Of a stretch of DNA of 64,000 nt, positions 47,941 to 58,819 are shown piece by piece. This DNA comes from Enterobacter kobei (GTDB taxonomy: Bacteria; Pseudomonadota; Gammaproteobacteria; Enterobacterales; Enterobacteriaceae). The translations under genes were made by a program, and so were the position numbers. Within the stretch, counting starts at the first letter, position 1; each line of letters starts with the position of its first letter. The stretch spans positions 3,162,001 to 3,226,000 of the forward strand of contig NZ_CP017181.1 in the NCBI RefSeq assembly GCF_001729765.1, in the 5' to 3' direction. Under the pieces are notes generated by a model, which did not search any database, was not told the DNA's origin, and worked only from the letters and a program-made list of their open reading frames with translations.

Positions 47941-49590
47941 TTACAGGGCGATATCCGCAACCGGTTTGTTTTCAGTCTGAGGCTTCAGTTCCGCCTTTGG
48001 CGCAGCATCCGCTGCCTGCGGCTTCACATATTGCAACTGCAATACGCGGCTGGTGTATTCCAGCTCCTGCTCCGTCGCGTCGACATTCCCGTTCAGCTTC
48101 GTACCGTAGGATGGAATAATCGTTTTCAGCTTCGCCTGCCATTCCGGGCTGGCAACTTTATCTTTAAACACTTTTTCCATCAGGTGCAGCATGATTGGCG
48201 CAGCAGTAGATGCACCCGGTGACGCGCCCAGCAGCGCGGCAATCGTGCCATCCTTATCGCTCACCACTTCCGTACCCAGACGCAGCACGCCGCCCTCTTT
48301 CGGGTCACGCTTGATGATCTGAACGCGCTGTCCCGCCTGCCACAGACGCCAGTCTTCTTTCTTCGCCTGCGGATAGTACTCTTTCAGCGCCTCGAAGCGT
48401 TCCTCGTCAGAGAGCATCACCTGGCTGATGAGATATTTCACCAGATCGAAGTTATCCAGACCCACGTCCATCATCGGCTTGACGTTAGAGGTGGTCGTGG
48501 CGCTGAGCAGATCCCACAGGGAGCCATTTTTCAGGAACTTGGTGGAGAAAGTCGCGAACGGTCCGAACAGCACCACGCGCTTACCGTCAAGCATACGGGT
48601 GTCGATGTGCGGAACAGACATCGGCGGTGCACCGACGGAAGCCTGACCGTACACTTTTGCCAGATGACGATTCACCACTTCCGGGTTCTCGGATACCAGG
48701 AACTGACCGCCAACCGGGAAGCCAGCATAGTCGTCAGCTTCAGGAATACCGGACTCCTGCAGCAGTTTCAGCGCCGCCCCACCGGCACCAATAAAGACAA
48801 ACTTCGCCTTGATGACGTGCTCGGCTTCGTTGTTTTTCAGATCGGCAACGGTCACGCTCCAGCTGTTATCCGCGTTGCGCTTAAAACCACGCACTTCGGT
48901 GCTGAGCTGCAGGTTGAAGTTCTCTTTCTTCTTCAAAGACGTCACCAGCTGACGGGTAATTTCGCCATAGTTAACGTCGGTACCAATTTCGGTCCGGGTC
49001 GCGGCCACTTTCTGGTTCGGGTCACGACCTTCCATCACCAGCGGCGCCCACTCTTTGATCTGAGCGTGGTCTTCAGAGTATTTCATCCCACGGAAGAGCG
49101 TGCTCTGCTGCAGCGCAGCGTAACGCGCGCGCAGGAAGTTGACGTTCTGCTCGCCCCACACAAAGCTCATGTGCGGTACGGTGTTAATGAAGGAGTGCGG
49201 GTCATGCATCACGCCGCTGTTGACCTGGTGAGACCAGAACTGGCGTGAGATCTGAAACGCTTCGTTGATCTCTACCGCCTTCTCGATACTAATGGAACCG
49301 TCCTTTTTCTGCGGCGTATAGTTCAGTTCCATGAGTGCCGAATGTCCGGTACCGGCGTTGTTCCAGCCGTTCGAACTTTCCTGCGCCACGCCATCAAGGC
49401 GCTCGACCATGGTCATGGACCAGTCCGGCTGAAGTTCTTGCAGATAGGTTCCCAGCGTGGCGCTCATGATACCGCCACCAATTAAAAGGACGTCCGTTTC
49501 CTGCTCTTTAGGGGTGTCAGCTTTCGCCGCCATAGAGACGGTGTTAAGCCCCACGGCCAGAGAAAAGAGCATGGCAGTCATTTTTTTCAT
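47941..49590 (-). CDS. mqo: Malate:quinone oxidoreductase
   Basis: Membrane-associated FAD enzyme that oxidises malate to oxaloacetate and reduces quinone. 549 residues, FAD-binding [15 protein letters not shown] near residue 33, [28 protein letters not shown] and [10 protein letters not shown] motifs. The first 24 residues look like a signal peptide ([15 protein letters not shown]), as in other enteric Mqo proteins. Confidence 0.97.
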   Translation of the reverse strand: MKKMTAMLFSLAVGLNTVSMAAKADTPKEQETDVLLIGGGIMSATLGTYLQELQPDWSMTMVERLDGVAQESSNGWNNAGTGHSALMELNYTPQKKDGSISIEKAVEINEAFQISRQFWSHQVNSGVMHDPHSFINTVPHMSFVWGEQNVNFLRARYAALQQSTLFRGMKYSEDHAQIKEWAPLVMEGRDPNQKVAATRTEIGTDVNYGEITRQLVTSLKKKENFNLQLSTEVRGFKRNADNSWSVTVADLKNNEAEHVIKAKFVFIGAGGAALKLLQESGIPEADDYAGFPVGGQFLVSENPEVVNRHLAKVYGQASVGAPPMSVPHIDTRMLDGKRVVLFGPFATFSTKFLKNGSLWDLLSATTTSNVKPMMDVGLDNFDLVKYLISQVMLSDEERFEALKEYYPQAKKEDWRLWQAGQRVQIIKRDPKEGGVLRLGTEVVSDKDGTIAALLGASPGASTAAPIMLHLMEKVFKDKVASPEWQAKLKTIIPSYGTKLNGNVDATEQELEYTSRVLQLQYVKPQAADAAPKAELKPQTENKPVADIAL

Positions 49591-49831
49591 AATTTATGCC
49601 TTAGTGTAAAAGTGCTTGATGCGTGGAAATTGCAGGTGAAAAAAGCTGCGGAGGCACGGTAACAACTTTTAAATATTGTTTAAAGGTTACGAAATTATTG
49701 TAATTGTGAAATTTAATGGTGGGTTGTTTGTAAGGAATTATCGATGTGGCTGGTAAATCGTGGGTTTACTGGCTAGTATGTGGCGTTTTGTGATCGCGCG
49801 CACGGAAGCCTGCCCTAATCTGCGAAAAGTT

Positions 49832-51067
49832 ATGTCCTTACCCCATTCTGCTGTACCCGGCGAAGACCGCGTCACCACGGTCCTTAGCTCGCCAAAACTT
49901 CTGATGCGTGAAACGCTGGCGGGCGTCATTACCGCCCTGGCCCTGGTCCCTGAAGTGATCTCATTTTCGGTGGTTGCAGGCGTTGATCCCAAAGTCAGCC
50001 TGATCGCCTCCGTGGTGTTGTGTTTTGCTTTGTCTGTGCTGGGCGGTCGTCCGGCGATGGTCACGGCGGCGGCCGGTTCCGTGGCGCTGGTTATTGGTCC
50101 GATGGTGCACCAGCACGGCGTGCAGTACATTCTTCCGGCGGTTCTCATGGCGGGGGTGATCCAAATACTGTTTGGCGCACTGGGCATGGCAAGGCTGATG
50201 CGCTTTATCCCTCAGTCGGTGATGACCGGGTTTGTTAACGCCCTCGGCATCTTAATTTTCTTTGCTCAGGTTCCGCACTTCTGGAGCCGAAGCCCGTTAA
50301 TCGTCGGCCTGTTCGTGCTCACGCTGCTTATCGTGCTGTGGGTGCCGCGCTATATCAAAAGCATCCCTTCCCCGCTGATTGCGATAGTGGTGCTCACGTT
50401 GTTCACCGTTACCAGCGGGCAAATTCTGCCGACGGTGGGTGATGAAGGCTCGATGAGTGGCGGGTTACCGGGACTGACGCAACTGCTGGTCCCCCTGAAC
50501 ATAGAAACGTTAAGCATTATCTGGCCGTGCGCGTTAAGCATTGCGTTCGTCGGGCTGCTGGAGTCACTGCTGACGGCGAAGCTGGTGGATGAACTGACCG
50601 TCACCCCGTCCAGTAAACGCCGTGAAAGCATCGGGTTGGGCGTGGGCAATATCCTGGCCGGGCTCTATGGCGGGATCGCAGGCTGCGCGATGATTGGACA
50701 AACCATCGTCAACGTGGAGATGGGGAAAGGCCGAAGCCGTATTTCAACGTTAGCGGCTGGCATCGTTTTACTGGTGCTGGTGACGGCGCTGAGCGACGTG
50801 ATGGCTAAAATTCCGATGGCGGTGCTGGCAGGCATTATGGCGATAGTCGCCATCAAAACCTTCAGCTGGCACAGCATTCAGCCCGCAACGGTAAAAAATG
50901 CACCGGTTGCGGAAACCGTCGTGATGCTGGTGACGGTCGCCGCAACGGTATCAACCGGTAACCTGGCGATTGGCGTGCTGGGGGGGATTATCCTCATGGC
51001 ACTGCTTCCCGCCCGCATTAAACGTCGTCTTAAAGCAGAAAAAGCGTTGCAAGCCCAAGAAAAATAA
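49832..51067 (+). CDS. SulP-family anion transporter without STAS domain
   Basis: 411 residues from MSLPHSAVPGEDR, about 10-12 membrane helices, SulP motifs ALALVPEVISFSVVAGVDP, GRPAMVTAAAGSVAL and GLLESLLTAKLVDE. It ends after the last TM segment with a basic tail, so the usual C-terminal STAS domain is absent. Upstream in-frame starts (GTG 49760, ATG 49778) would add 18-24 residues and cannot be excluded. Substrate unknown (sulfate or bicarbonate in relatives). Its 3' end overlaps mgtE on the other strand by 38 bp. Confidence 0.85.
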   Translation: MSLPHSAVPGEDRVTTVLSSPKLLMRETLAGVITALALVPEVISFSVVAGVDPKVSLIASVVLCFALSVLGGRPAMVTAAAGSVALVIGPMVHQHGVQYILPAVLMAGVIQILFGALGMARLMRFIPQSVMTGFVNALGILIFFAQVPHFWSRSPLIVGLFVLTLLIVLWVPRYIKSIPSPLIAIVVLTLFTVTSGQILPTVGDEGSMSGGLPGLTQLLVPLNIETLSIIWPCALSIAFVGLLESLLTAKLVDELTVTPSSKRRESIGLGVGNILAGLYGGIAGCAMIGQTIVNVEMGKGRSRISTLAAGIVLLVLVTALSDVMAKIPMAVLAGIMAIVAIKTFSWHSIQPATVKNAPVAETVVMLVTVAATVSTGNLAIGVLGGIILMALLPARIKRRLKAEKALQAQEK

Positions 51068-52466
51068 AGAAACCACCGGTATCGGTGATGGCAGTGATCA
51101 TCACGCTCGACCCCACCGCGGGGTCGCGCCCCAGTTTGGTCATGGTCAGTGGAATAATGACCCCCATCATCGATGCCACCAGTAAATTCAGCACCATCGC
51201 CAGCATCATCACCCCGCCTAAGGCCATATCGTCATACAGCCACCAGGTGATGCCCCCCATAATGCCGCCCCACACCAGGCCGTTGATCAGCGCCACCCCC
51301 ATCTCCCTGAAGATCAGAAAGGCGAAATTGCCGGGCTGAATATTTTCCAGCGCCAGCGCGCGAACGATCATCGTGATGGTCTGGTTTCCGGTGTTGCCGC
51401 CAATCCCGGCCACAATCGGCATTAATGACGCCAGGGCCACCAGCTGTGAAATGGTGTGTTCAAAGCCATCGATTACGCGGGAGGCGATAAAGGCGGTACA
51501 CAAATTAATGGCAAGCCACGCCCAGCGCGTTTTCACCGCCTTACCGACGGAGGCGTGGACGTCATCTTCGGCGCTGATCCCCCCGAGCGCGCGCAGGTCG
51601 TTATCGGTCTCTTCGTAGACCACGTCAACGATCTCATCAACCGTCAGACGGCCCATCAGCTTGCCGACGGAATCCACGACGGCCGCACTCACGAGGTCGT
51701 CACGTTCGAAGGTACGTGCCGCTTTTTCAGCATCGTCTTCCGGAGAGAAGACCATCGGCTCGTTTTCCATCACCTCACTGACTCGCCGCTGGGTGCTGTT
51801 AAGCAGGATCGTTTTCAGCTCCAGCTCGCCCAGCAGGGTTTTATCCCGCGAGGTGACGAACAGTTTATCGGTGTTATCCGGCATCTTGCCCAGGCGACGC
51901 AGGTAGCGCTGCACGGTACCGAGCGTGACGTCCGGACGCACCGTGATAACGCCAAACTCCATGATCGCGCCGACGCTATTTTTCTCGTAGTGCATCACCT
52001 GACGAACGCGCGCGCGCTCATCGGCAGGCAGGGAGGCCAGCAGGCGACCGGTCAGGTTACGCGGCAGGTGTTGTACAAGGTAAATCTGTTCGTCGATATC
52101 CAGCGTTTGCAGCGCATCGAGGATGTCCCGGTCGCTCATCTCGTCGATCAGGTCATCCCAGACGTTTTCCGAAGCTTCAAGCAGTACCTGCCCGCGCTCG
52201 TGATCCTGCACCAGACGCCACAGGGCGTGACGCTCTTCGGAGGGAAGTGCTTCGAGCGTATCCGCCAGATCCGGCGGGGGTAAATGAGCAACCAGCGCAC
52301 CTACCTCAGCAATATCGTCGGCTAAAGTGCCGACATCATATTGCTCAGCCAGGGTCAGTTTGCCTAATAACGTAGAAGTGACCGCTTTATCGGTCGTGAG
52401 AAGCCAGATGAGTCGCGCACGCTCCTGATCGCGCTGCCTGGCGCTGTTTTTCTTTAATACCGACAT
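51030..52466 (-). CDS. mgtE: Magnesium transporter MgtE
   Basis: 478 residues: N-terminal helical regulatory domain (LADTLEALPSEERHALW), tandem CBS domains (about 135-260; VMENEPMVFSPEDD), a connecting helix and five C-terminal TM helices with the selectivity segment PIVAGIGGNTGNQT and a GRDPAVGSSV loop. Mg2+ channel gated by cytosolic Mg2+. No M-box leader is evident in the 100 bp upstream. Not found between mqo and yojI in E. coli K-12. Confidence 0.92.
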   Translation of the reverse strand: MSVLKKNSARQRDQERARLIWLLTTDKAVTSTLLGKLTLAEQYDVGTLADDIAEVGALVAHLPPPDLADTLEALPSEERHALWRLVQDHERGQVLLEASENVWDDLIDEMSDRDILDALQTLDIDEQIYLVQHLPRNLTGRLLASLPADERARVRQVMHYEKNSVGAIMEFGVITVRPDVTLGTVQRYLRRLGKMPDNTDKLFVTSRDKTLLGELELKTILLNSTQRRVSEVMENEPMVFSPEDDAEKAARTFERDDLVSAAVVDSVGKLMGRLTVDEIVDVVYEETDNDLRALGGISAEDDVHASVGKAVKTRWAWLAINLCTAFIASRVIDGFEHTISQLVALASLMPIVAGIGGNTGNQTITMIVRALALENIQPGNFAFLIFREMGVALINGLVWGGIMGGITWWLYDDMALGGVMMLAMVLNLLVASMMGVIIPLTMTKLGRDPAVGSSVMITAITDTGGFFIFLGLATLFLL

Positions 52467-52578
52467 CAATCATAAATCCATTAAATGAGTTGGCGTTAAG
52501 CATAGCGCGAGGATATGTGAATAAGAATAAACAACGGGACGGGATGAAGAAAAAAACGGCATTACGGCCACGATCTGT

Positions 52579-52614
52579 CCCCTCTCCCTGTGGGAGAGGG
52601 TTAAGGTGAGGGCA
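52579..52614. repeat. GC-rich palindromic repeat (CCCTCTCCC family) behind yojI
   Basis: CCCTCTCCCtgtGGGAGAGGG followed by TTAAGGTGAGGGCA; it abuts the yojI stop codon. Second member of the family seen at 7607-7642. Confidence 0.75.
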
Positions 52615-54258
52615 TCAGGCCGTGCGCGCCACCGCATCACGCGAGGCCGCCGCACGCTCGTCACCGGTCAATTCGCTCAGCTTGCCATCGCGCATCTCCA
52701 GCAGACGGTCGGCGTGAATGAAGTAGTGATCGTCGTGGCTAATGGCGAAAATGGTTTTGCCCATCTCCTGCATCAGCGGCAGCAGCACCTGATAGAACTC
52801 ACGGCGGAAGTGGGGATCCTGATCCGCCGCCCATTCGTCCAGCAGAATGATATCGCGCTCTTCCGCCAGCGCCAGCAGCAGCGCCACGCGCTTCTTCTGC
52901 CCTTTAGAGAGCTTCAGGTTGAGAATTTTACCGTCCTGAAGCTCCAGCTTGTGCGACATCTGCAGCTGTGCCAGCCATTTTTCCACCAGCACAGGATTGG
53001 CCTGCTGCCCTTCAGGGCCGAGCAGCCGATCGAACAGCCAGACGTCGGTAAATACCGCCGAAAAGAGCTTGCGGTAGTCCTCAGGTTTCCCGGCACTCAG
53101 CGCCTTACCGTCCAGCAAAATCTCGCCCGACTGCGGCTGGTAGAGTCCGGTGAGCAACATCGCCAGCGTGGATTTACCGCTGCCGTTACCGCCGATGAGG
53201 AACAGCAGTTCACCGCGGTGAATCGTCAGGTTGACCGGCCCCACGGAGAAGGCGTTGTCCTGATAGCGGAACGTCACGTCGCGCAGCTCCAGCGTATGCC
53301 AGTCCGGGAAGGCTTGCGGGCGCGGGAATTCCGCCTTAAATGGCGCGAGGTCGAATTTTTTGAGCTTGTTAAACGCCACCTGTGCGCTCAGCAAGGTGGG
53401 CAATGCGCCGACCGCCGAGAGCAGCGGCGTGCGTAAAAACAGCAGCGTCAGTGAGTAGGTTGCCGCCACGTTGGTGTCCGCCCAGCCCAGGCTGTTCGCC
53501 ATCCAGAATACCAGGCCAATGGCACCCAGCATCATGATATTTGACCAGTTCACCGCGCTCAGGTGGTAAGTATCGGCGCGGATGATGTGATGCCGATATT
53601 CGCGCGCGTCCGGGATATAGAGGTGATTGAAGATATACTCGGCGCGCTCGCGGTTCAGGGTCAGCTCCTTGCGCCCTTCCAGCACCGTCTGGTAATCGTT
53701 ATACAGTTTATCTTCCGTTTCGCGCAGCACCGCCATGTGTTTATAGACGCGTGACACCAGCACAAAGCCGCCCCAGATGGTAATGGCAATCCACAGAGCG
53801 GTCACCGCCAGCATTTTACTGGAGAGCCAGGCAAGATAAGCCGCCGAGCCAAAGGTCAGAATGATCCCCTGCACCAGCTCCGGCAGACGAACAAACGCGA
53901 TGGTGATAGCCCGCACGTCGCTGGTCAGCCCCGCCAGCAGGGAGGCGCTGCCAAGTTGCTCCACCCGTTCAACCTGAGTGTCCAGGATCCGCTTGATAAA
54001 TTCGCTGCGCAAACGGAAAACGAAATGGTGGCCGAGCGCGGTTAGCGCCAGCTGAGAGCCAAGCGTAACCGCCATCAACAGCAGCAGCAGGCCGAGAAAC
54101 TCTGGCAAAACAGAGAGTGAGGTATCGACCATTTCAATCAACCGCACGTTAATAAACGCGATCAGGCCAATACCCAATGCGGCGCTGGCAAGGCTTAACG
54201 CCATGACGGCAATGAAGGGCCAGCGATACTGACGCCAGACAAGGAGAAGTAGTTGCAT
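52615..54258 (-). CDS. yojI: Microcin J25 efflux ABC transporter YojI
   Basis: ABC exporter with fused TM and ATPase domains, 547 residues as in E. coli. Six TM helices in the first 300 residues; Walker [11 protein letters not shown], signature LSKGQKKR, Walker [13 protein letters not shown]. In E. coli it exports microcin J25 with TolC and affects cysteine. Start at 54258 matches the family; 20 extra in-frame residues upstream are unrelated. Confidence 0.95.
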   Translation of the reverse strand: MQLLLLVWRQYRWPFIAVMALSLASAALGIGLIAFINVRLIEMVDTSLSVLPEFLGLLLLLMAVTLGSQLALTALGHHFVFRLRSEFIKRILDTQVERVEQLGSASLLAGLTSDVRAITIAFVRLPELVQGIILTFGSAAYLAWLSSKMLAVTALWIAITIWGGFVLVSRVYKHMAVLRETEDKLYNDYQTVLEGRKELTLNRERAEYIFNHLYIPDAREYRHHIIRADTYHLSAVNWSNIMMLGAIGLVFWMANSLGWADTNVAATYSLTLLFLRTPLLSAVGALPTLLSAQVAFNKLKKFDLAPFKAEFPRPQAFPDWHTLELRDVTFRYQDNAFSVGPVNLTIHRGELLFLIGGNGSGKSTLAMLLTGLYQPQSGEILLDGKALSAGKPEDYRKLFSAVFTDVWLFDRLLGPEGQQANPVLVEKWLAQLQMSHKLELQDGKILNLKLSKGQKKRVALLLALAEERDIILLDEWAADQDPHFRREFYQVLLPLMQEMGKTIFAISHDDHYFIHADRLLEMRDGKLSELTGDERAAASRDAVARTA

Positions 54259-54327
54259 GCAGGCAATCCGGACAATAAAAATCAGCCAGCAGTGTAAACT
54301 GCCCGGCGTGTACATCAAGAATAATTC

Positions 54328-54984
54328 TTATTTTTGTTTACTAAACCCTGCCTGGCGAAACGTCAGGTTAAAACGGTACTCGCCAGTGAGGGGATGCACC
54401 CCGGGTTTCAGAGGCTGAATGCCGTGATAATACAGCCGCGATTCCCTGCCCCACACCACCACGTCGCCATGCTCCAGCATAATGCGTTTGAGCGGATCGT
54501 TACGGCGTAATCCGCCAAACTGGAAGACGGCAGGAAGCCCTAACGATACCGAGACGATGGGCGCGCGGAGATCGGGTTCATCTTTATCCTGATGCAGGGA
54601 GAGTTTCGCGCCGACGGCGTAGCGGTTAATCAGGCAGGCATCCGGTCGGAAGTCAGGATAATCAGCGGCAACGGCAGCCTCGTGGCAGAGAGCCTGAAAA
54701 ACCGCAGGCATCGGGGGCCACGGCTGGCCGGTCGCGGGATCGTTAGGCGCATACAGGTAGCCTCGTTCATTCGTCGCCCACCCTAATTCGCCGCAGTTCG
54801 CCATGGCCACCGACATCGTGTAACCGCCCGGCGTGACCATATGGCGAAACGGGGAAACCGCCGTCACCTCTTCTATACCCGCAAGCAGCGCCGCCGCACG
54901 GGAGAGCGCGAAGCGACGCAAAATAACCGCCCCCGGTGCCAGTGGTTCCTGCCAGGGTTCCGCATCCGCAAAAAGATCGAGCAT
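54328..54984 (-). CDS. alkB: Alpha-ketoglutarate-dependent DNA dealkylase AlkB
   Basis: Fe(II)/2-oxoglutarate dioxygenase that repairs 1-methyladenine and 3-methylcytosine. 218 residues with the metal triad in LHQDKDE (His, Asp) and YHGIQPL (His), plus RFNLTFR, which binds 2-oxoglutarate. Overlaps the ada stop by one base (TAATG), so translated from the ada transcript. Confidence 0.96.
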   Translation of the reverse strand: MLDLFADAEPWQEPLAPGAVILRRFALSRAAALLAGIEEVTAVSPFRHMVTPGGYTMSVAMANCGELGWATNERGYLYAPNDPATGQPWPPMPAVFQALCHEAAVAADYPDFRPDACLINRYAVGAKLSLHQDKDEPDLRAPIVSVSLGLPAVFQFGGLRRNDPLKRIMLEHGDVVVWGRESRLYYHGIQPLKPGVHPLTGEYRFNLTFRQAGFSKQK

Positions 54985-56042
54985 TATCCCTCCTGGCGTT
55001 TCGCCTCACGTTTTAGCAATAGCGCTTTTCGCGCCGTCCCCCATCGGTAACCCGACAGTGCGCCATCGTTACGGACAACGCGGTGACAGGGGATCACAAT
55101 CGCCAGCCTGTTTGCCGCACAGGCTCCCGCGACGGCACGTACCGCGTTGGGTTGTCCAATCGCCTGCGCCACCTGCTGATAACTTGCCGTTTCACCGCAG
55201 GGAATTTCACGAAGGGCCTGCCAGACTCGCTGCTGGAACGCGGTTCCGCGTATATCCAGCGGCAGTTCAAGCGGCGCTGCGCGGTTATCAATACTGGCAA
55301 TCACCTGGTGGATACGCTGCGCGAAGGCATCTTCCTGCGGCGCGGGCTCTGCTTTTGGAAACAGCGTCGCCAGCTCCCCGGCTAATTCGGCATCGTCGTC
55401 ACCGAGCAATATTGCGCAAATCCCCCGCTCGCTTTCAGCAACCAGACAGCGTCCTAATGAGCAGTCATCGATGGCGTACTGCACCGCCACGTCGCCTTTG
55501 CGGTACTGCTTCGCCGTCATACCCAGCGCATCTGTCGCTTTACGATAATAGCTGCTGCTGTCGGGAAAGCCTGCGGCCAGCACGGCATCGGTAACGGTAT
55601 CCCCCTGGGCAAGCGCCGTGCGCAGACGTTGACCGCGCGCCGCCTGCTGCCAGGCTTTTGGCGTCATTCCGGTAACGGACTTAAACAGCCGGTGGAAGTG
55701 AAAAGGACTCATGGCCACCTGCTGCGCCAGACCGTCCAGCGTTAACGCAGGATCCTGCTCCAGAAGGCGACAGGCGTGCTCCACTTTCGCCAGCTTCTGC
55801 TGCTGCGGATCGCGTTTATCCGGCATACAGCGCTTGCACGGGCGAAACCCTGCCTCAATGGCATGGTGAACATCAGGATAGAAGTGGACGTTTTTACGCA
55901 GGGCGTGACGTGCCCGGCAGGACGGACGACAGACAATCCCCGTCGTTTGCACGGCAAAGACAAACTGATCGTCAGCACGCGGATCGCGAGCCAGTACAGC
56001 CTGCCAGCGTTCCTCATCGGTCATATAGGTTGGATTTTTCAT
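54984..56042 (-). CDS. ada: Ada, bifunctional methyltransferase and transcriptional activator
   Basis: Repairs methylphosphotriesters and O6-methylguanine and, once methylated, activates ada-alkB. 352 residues: zinc-binding N-domain with Cys38, Cys42, Cys69, Cys72 (Cys38 accepts methyl), an AraC-type helix-turn-helix domain (LAQQVAMSPFHFHRLFK) and a C-terminal methyltransferase domain with PCHRV. ATG at 56042 is chosen over 56045: better spacing from GGAG and alignment with E. coli. Confidence 0.95.
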   Translation of the reverse strand: MKNPTYMTDEERWQAVLARDPRADDQFVFAVQTTGIVCRPSCRARHALRKNVHFYPDVHHAIEAGFRPCKRCMPDKRDPQQQKLAKVEHACRLLEQDPALTLDGLAQQVAMSPFHFHRLFKSVTGMTPKAWQQAARGQRLRTALAQGDTVTDAVLAAGFPDSSSYYRKATDALGMTAKQYRKGDVAVQYAIDDCSLGRCLVAESERGICAILLGDDDAELAGELATLFPKAEPAPQEDAFAQRIHQVIASIDNRAAPLELPLDIRGTAFQQRVWQALREIPCGETASYQQVAQAIGQPNAVRAVAGACAANRLAIVIPCHRVVRNDGALSGYRWGTARKALLLKREAKRQEG

Positions 56043-56107
56043 CATCAGCTCCTCTTACAAGCATACCTGTAGCGTGCCTGAGTGCCACTGATAAAAAACC
56101 CGCAACC

Positions 56108-56120
56108 TTGCTTTTTAATT
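56108..56120 (-). promoter_or_regulatory. Candidate Ada box of the ada-alkB operon
   Basis: On the minus strand AATTAAAAAGCAA, which fits the AAT-N6-GCAA pattern of methylated-Ada sites (E. coli ada has AATTAAAGCGCAA). It overlaps the apbE stop codon, about 66 bp before the ada start. Confidence 0.5.
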
Positions 56121-57170
56121 TTTGTCGCTCACCAGGAAACTGTTGAACTGCGGCGAGCTCCAGGTTTTAAACTCGTCGCCCTCTTTGGTGATCATATACA
56201 CCGCCAGCCCTTCCTGACGAACCACCTCTTTCGCTTTTTCCGGGCCGAGGACCATTAAGCCGGTATCCCAGGCATCGGCTTCCAGCGCCGTCGGCGCAAT
56301 CACCGTCACCGAGACCAGATTATGCGCGATCGGCCGCCCGGTCTGCGGATCAATAACATGCGAGATGCGCTTCCCGTCAAGCTCGTAATAGTTACGGTAA
56401 CTCCCGGAGGTGCTGATGCCATGTCCGTTGATATCGACTATCGCCTGCACGGCATTTTGCCGATCGGTCGGTTTTTGAATCGCTACGCGCCACGGTTTAT
56501 CGCTGGCGTTCATGCCCCGGCTGACTAACGCGCCGCCCACGGAGACCAGATAGCGCGAAATGCCTTCCTGCGTCATCAGCGCGGCAAGGTGATCCGCCGC
56601 GTAGCCTTCCCCTACCGTCGACAGATCGACAAACAGATCGGGGATATCTTTTTGCAGGTACTGTTGGCCGTACTGATTGATCACCGTCAGATGCTGCAGC
56701 CCTGTCCGGGCACGGGCATCATCAATAGCCGCCTGATCGGGCGTCACCACCGGCTGTTTATTCGGGCCAAATCCCCAGAGGTTCACCAGCGGCCCGACGG
56801 TCACGTCCATCGCACCGTTGGTTTTATATCCCACGCGAATGGACTCGGTGACGATATCAGCCATCGCTTCACTCACCGGCCACAGAGACGTACTGGTGGA
56901 GAGGTTAAAGCGCATCAGCGCCGAGTCATTTTTGTAGGTCGACAGCAGCTGATCGTCGGCGTCCAGCTGAGCCTGGATTTTGCCGCGAAGTTCTTCCGTG
57001 CGCGTTTTATCGAGATTCATCACGCTGACGCGCCAGAAGGTGCCCATCGTTTTGCCTTCGAGCACCGTGGCAGCGGGTGCGTCGGTTTTCGCCACGGGGG
57101 CGGGATCGTTACATGCGGTCAGGAAAAAAAGCATAGCCAGAAAGCTGGCGCGTAAAAAAGTCATATCCAT
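56115..57170 (-). CDS. apbE: FAD:protein FMN transferase ApbE
   Basis: Periplasmic lipoprotein that attaches FMN to threonines of Rnf/Nqr subunits and similar proteins. 351 residues with lipobox LTAC, GKTMGTFWR, DVTVGPLVNLWGFGP, GEGYAADHLA, GGALVSRG and the metal/FAD-binding THR-like segment ISHVIDPQTGRP. Same length as E. coli. Confidence 0.95.
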   Translation of the reverse strand: MDMTFLRASFLAMLFFLTACNDPAPVAKTDAPAATVLEGKTMGTFWRVSVMNLDKTRTEELRGKIQAQLDADDQLLSTYKNDSALMRFNLSTSTSLWPVSEAMADIVTESIRVGYKTNGAMDVTVGPLVNLWGFGPNKQPVVTPDQAAIDDARARTGLQHLTVINQYGQQYLQKDIPDLFVDLSTVGEGYAADHLAALMTQEGISRYLVSVGGALVSRGMNASDKPWRVAIQKPTDRQNAVQAIVDINGHGISTSGSYRNYYELDGKRISHVIDPQTGRPIAHNLVSVTVIAPTALEADAWDTGLMVLGPEKAKEVVRQEGLAVYMITKEGDEFKTWSSPQFNSFLVSDKN

Positions 57171-57285
57171 TCATTATTATCCTCATGCCAGGGCGGCAAG
57201 AGTACACCAAAACGGGTCAATTGTGAGATCCAAAAACACGCACAAAAAAGGGGCCATCAGGCCCCTGAGTCATACTACGACGCGA

Positions 57286-58401
57286 TTAGAACTGGTAAAC
57301 CAGACCCAGCGCGACGATATCATCAGTACCGATACCGGCCTGACGGGTGAACTCATTTTCATCAACCAGGTTGATTTTGTAATCCACGTAGGTGGACATG
57401 TTTTTGTTGAAGTAGTAAGTCGCACCCACATCAACATATTTCAGCAGATCCTGGTCGCCATACCCTTCGATGTCCTTACCTTTAGACTGCAGGTAAGCCA
57501 CGGATGGACGCAGGCCGAAGTCGAACTGGTACTGAGCAACCACTTCGAAGTTCTGCGCTTTGTTAGCGAAACCGTAGATATCGCTGCTGCTCTGAGAGTT
57601 GCCGAAACGTGTTGCGTTATAAGTCTGAGAGTACTGCGCGGCCAGATAGATGTTGTTGGCATCGTATTTCAGGCCACCCGTATAGACTTCGGCGTGATCG
57701 CCTTCGCCTTTCAGGGCTGGGTTAGCCGTGTTGTTCTGATCGGCGGTACGTTTGGAAGAAGACATTGCACCACCGATGCTGAAGCCTTCGCCCAGGTTAT
57801 AGGTCAGGGACGCACCGTAACCGTCGCCGTTCTGTTTCAGGGTGCTACGACCGGTGTCGTTTTCACCGCTTACGCTACCGTTTTTACCCTGATACTGCAG
57901 AGCAAAGTTCAGGCCATCCACCAGACCAAAGAAGTCCTGGTTACGGTAGGTTGCCACGCCGTTAGCACGAGATTGCAGGAAGTTGTCTGCACCGTAGGTA
58001 TCACCACCAAATTCTGGCAGCACGTCAGTCCAGGATGTTACGTCGTAGATCACACCGTAGTTACGACCGTAATCGAAAGAACCCGCTTCAGCGAATTTCA
58101 GACCAGCAAACGCCACACGGGTCCAGGCCTGGTTGTCGCTTTCTGTTGTGTTGCCCTGGATCTGGTATTCCCACTGGCCGTAACCGGTCAGCTGATCGTT
58201 AACCTGAGTTTCACCTTTGAAGCCAAGACGCATGTAGGTCTGGTCACCGTCAGCACTCTTGTCGTCAGAGAAATAGTGCAGACCATCAACTTTGCCGTAC
58301 AGATCTAATTTGTTGCCATCTTTGTTATAAATTTCAGCCGCATTTGCTGCGCCTGCTACCAGCAGTGCTGGTACCAGGAGGGACAGTACTTTAACTTTCA
58401 T
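57286..58401 (-). CDS. ompC: Outer-membrane porin OmpC
   Basis: General porin, 371 residues: signal peptide of 21 residues (ANA-A), start [19 protein letters not shown], 16 beta-strands, constriction loop 3 with [10 protein letters not shown] and C-terminal LGLVYQF. Position between apbE and rcsD, with micF divergent upstream, identifies it as OmpC. OmpR boxes lie upstream at about 58531-58572. Confidence 0.96.
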   Translation of the reverse strand: MKVKVLSLLVPALLVAGAANAAEIYNKDGNKLDLYGKVDGLHYFSDDKSADGDQTYMRLGFKGETQVNDQLTGYGQWEYQIQGNTTESDNQAWTRVAFAGLKFAEAGSFDYGRNYGVIYDVTSWTDVLPEFGGDTYGADNFLQSRANGVATYRNQDFFGLVDGLNFALQYQGKNGSVSGENDTGRSTLKQNGDGYGASLTYNLGEGFSIGGAMSSSKRTADQNNTANPALKGEGDHAEVYTGGLKYDANNIYLAAQYSQTYNATRFGNSQSSSDIYGFANKAQNFEVVAQYQFDFGLRPSVAYLQSKGKDIEGYGDQDLLKYVDVGATYYFNKNMSTYVDYKINLVDENEFTRQAGIGTDDIVALGLVYQF

Positions 58402-58530
58402 TTTATTAACCCTCTGTTATATGCCTTATAATTGCCACTGCTTACTGGCTAACCCTCATTAACCAGTCGGCAATTTCATTCTCCGCAAAATTACAGAATA
58501 ATCCAATGCGAATATGATACGAAAACTTTG

Positions 58531-58572
58531 AAGATGTTTCATTCATCTATCAACATGTTTCAAAATGTTAAT
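58531..58572 (-). promoter_or_regulatory. OmpR-binding region of ompC
   Basis: On the minus strand GAAACAT recurs at 58534-58540 and 58555-58561, 21 bp apart, within a run that closely resembles the E. coli C1-C3 OmpR boxes. The 743-bp region 58402-59144 holds this, the ompC promoter, micF and the rcsD promoter; no protein gene is evident. Confidence 0.65.
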
Positions 58573-58726
58573 ATCAAGGAACTTTTACAAAGCACAAATA
58601 GCTTAGAAAATTAGCATTTATTATCAAAATTAATATTATTTCATTAAATTTCAATGAGTTGGGATATAAATCGTTACAGCACTGAATGACAAAACAAGAT
58701 CGCACCTAATCTCTAAAATAACTCTC

Positions 58727-58819
58727 GCTATCATCATTAACTTTATTTATTACCGTCATTCAGTTCTGAATGTCTGTTTATCCCTAATTGAGCCGAATGC
58801 ATCGCATTCGGTTTTTTTT
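58727..58819 (+). ncRNA. micF: MicF small RNA
   Basis: GCTATCATCATTAACTTTAT start and the ATTACCGTCATTCA segment match E. coli micF, the antisense repressor of ompF translation. Ends in a hairpin CCGAATGC..GCATTCGG followed by nine Ts. Divergent from ompC, as in E. coli, and likely shares OmpR control. Confidence 0.93.
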
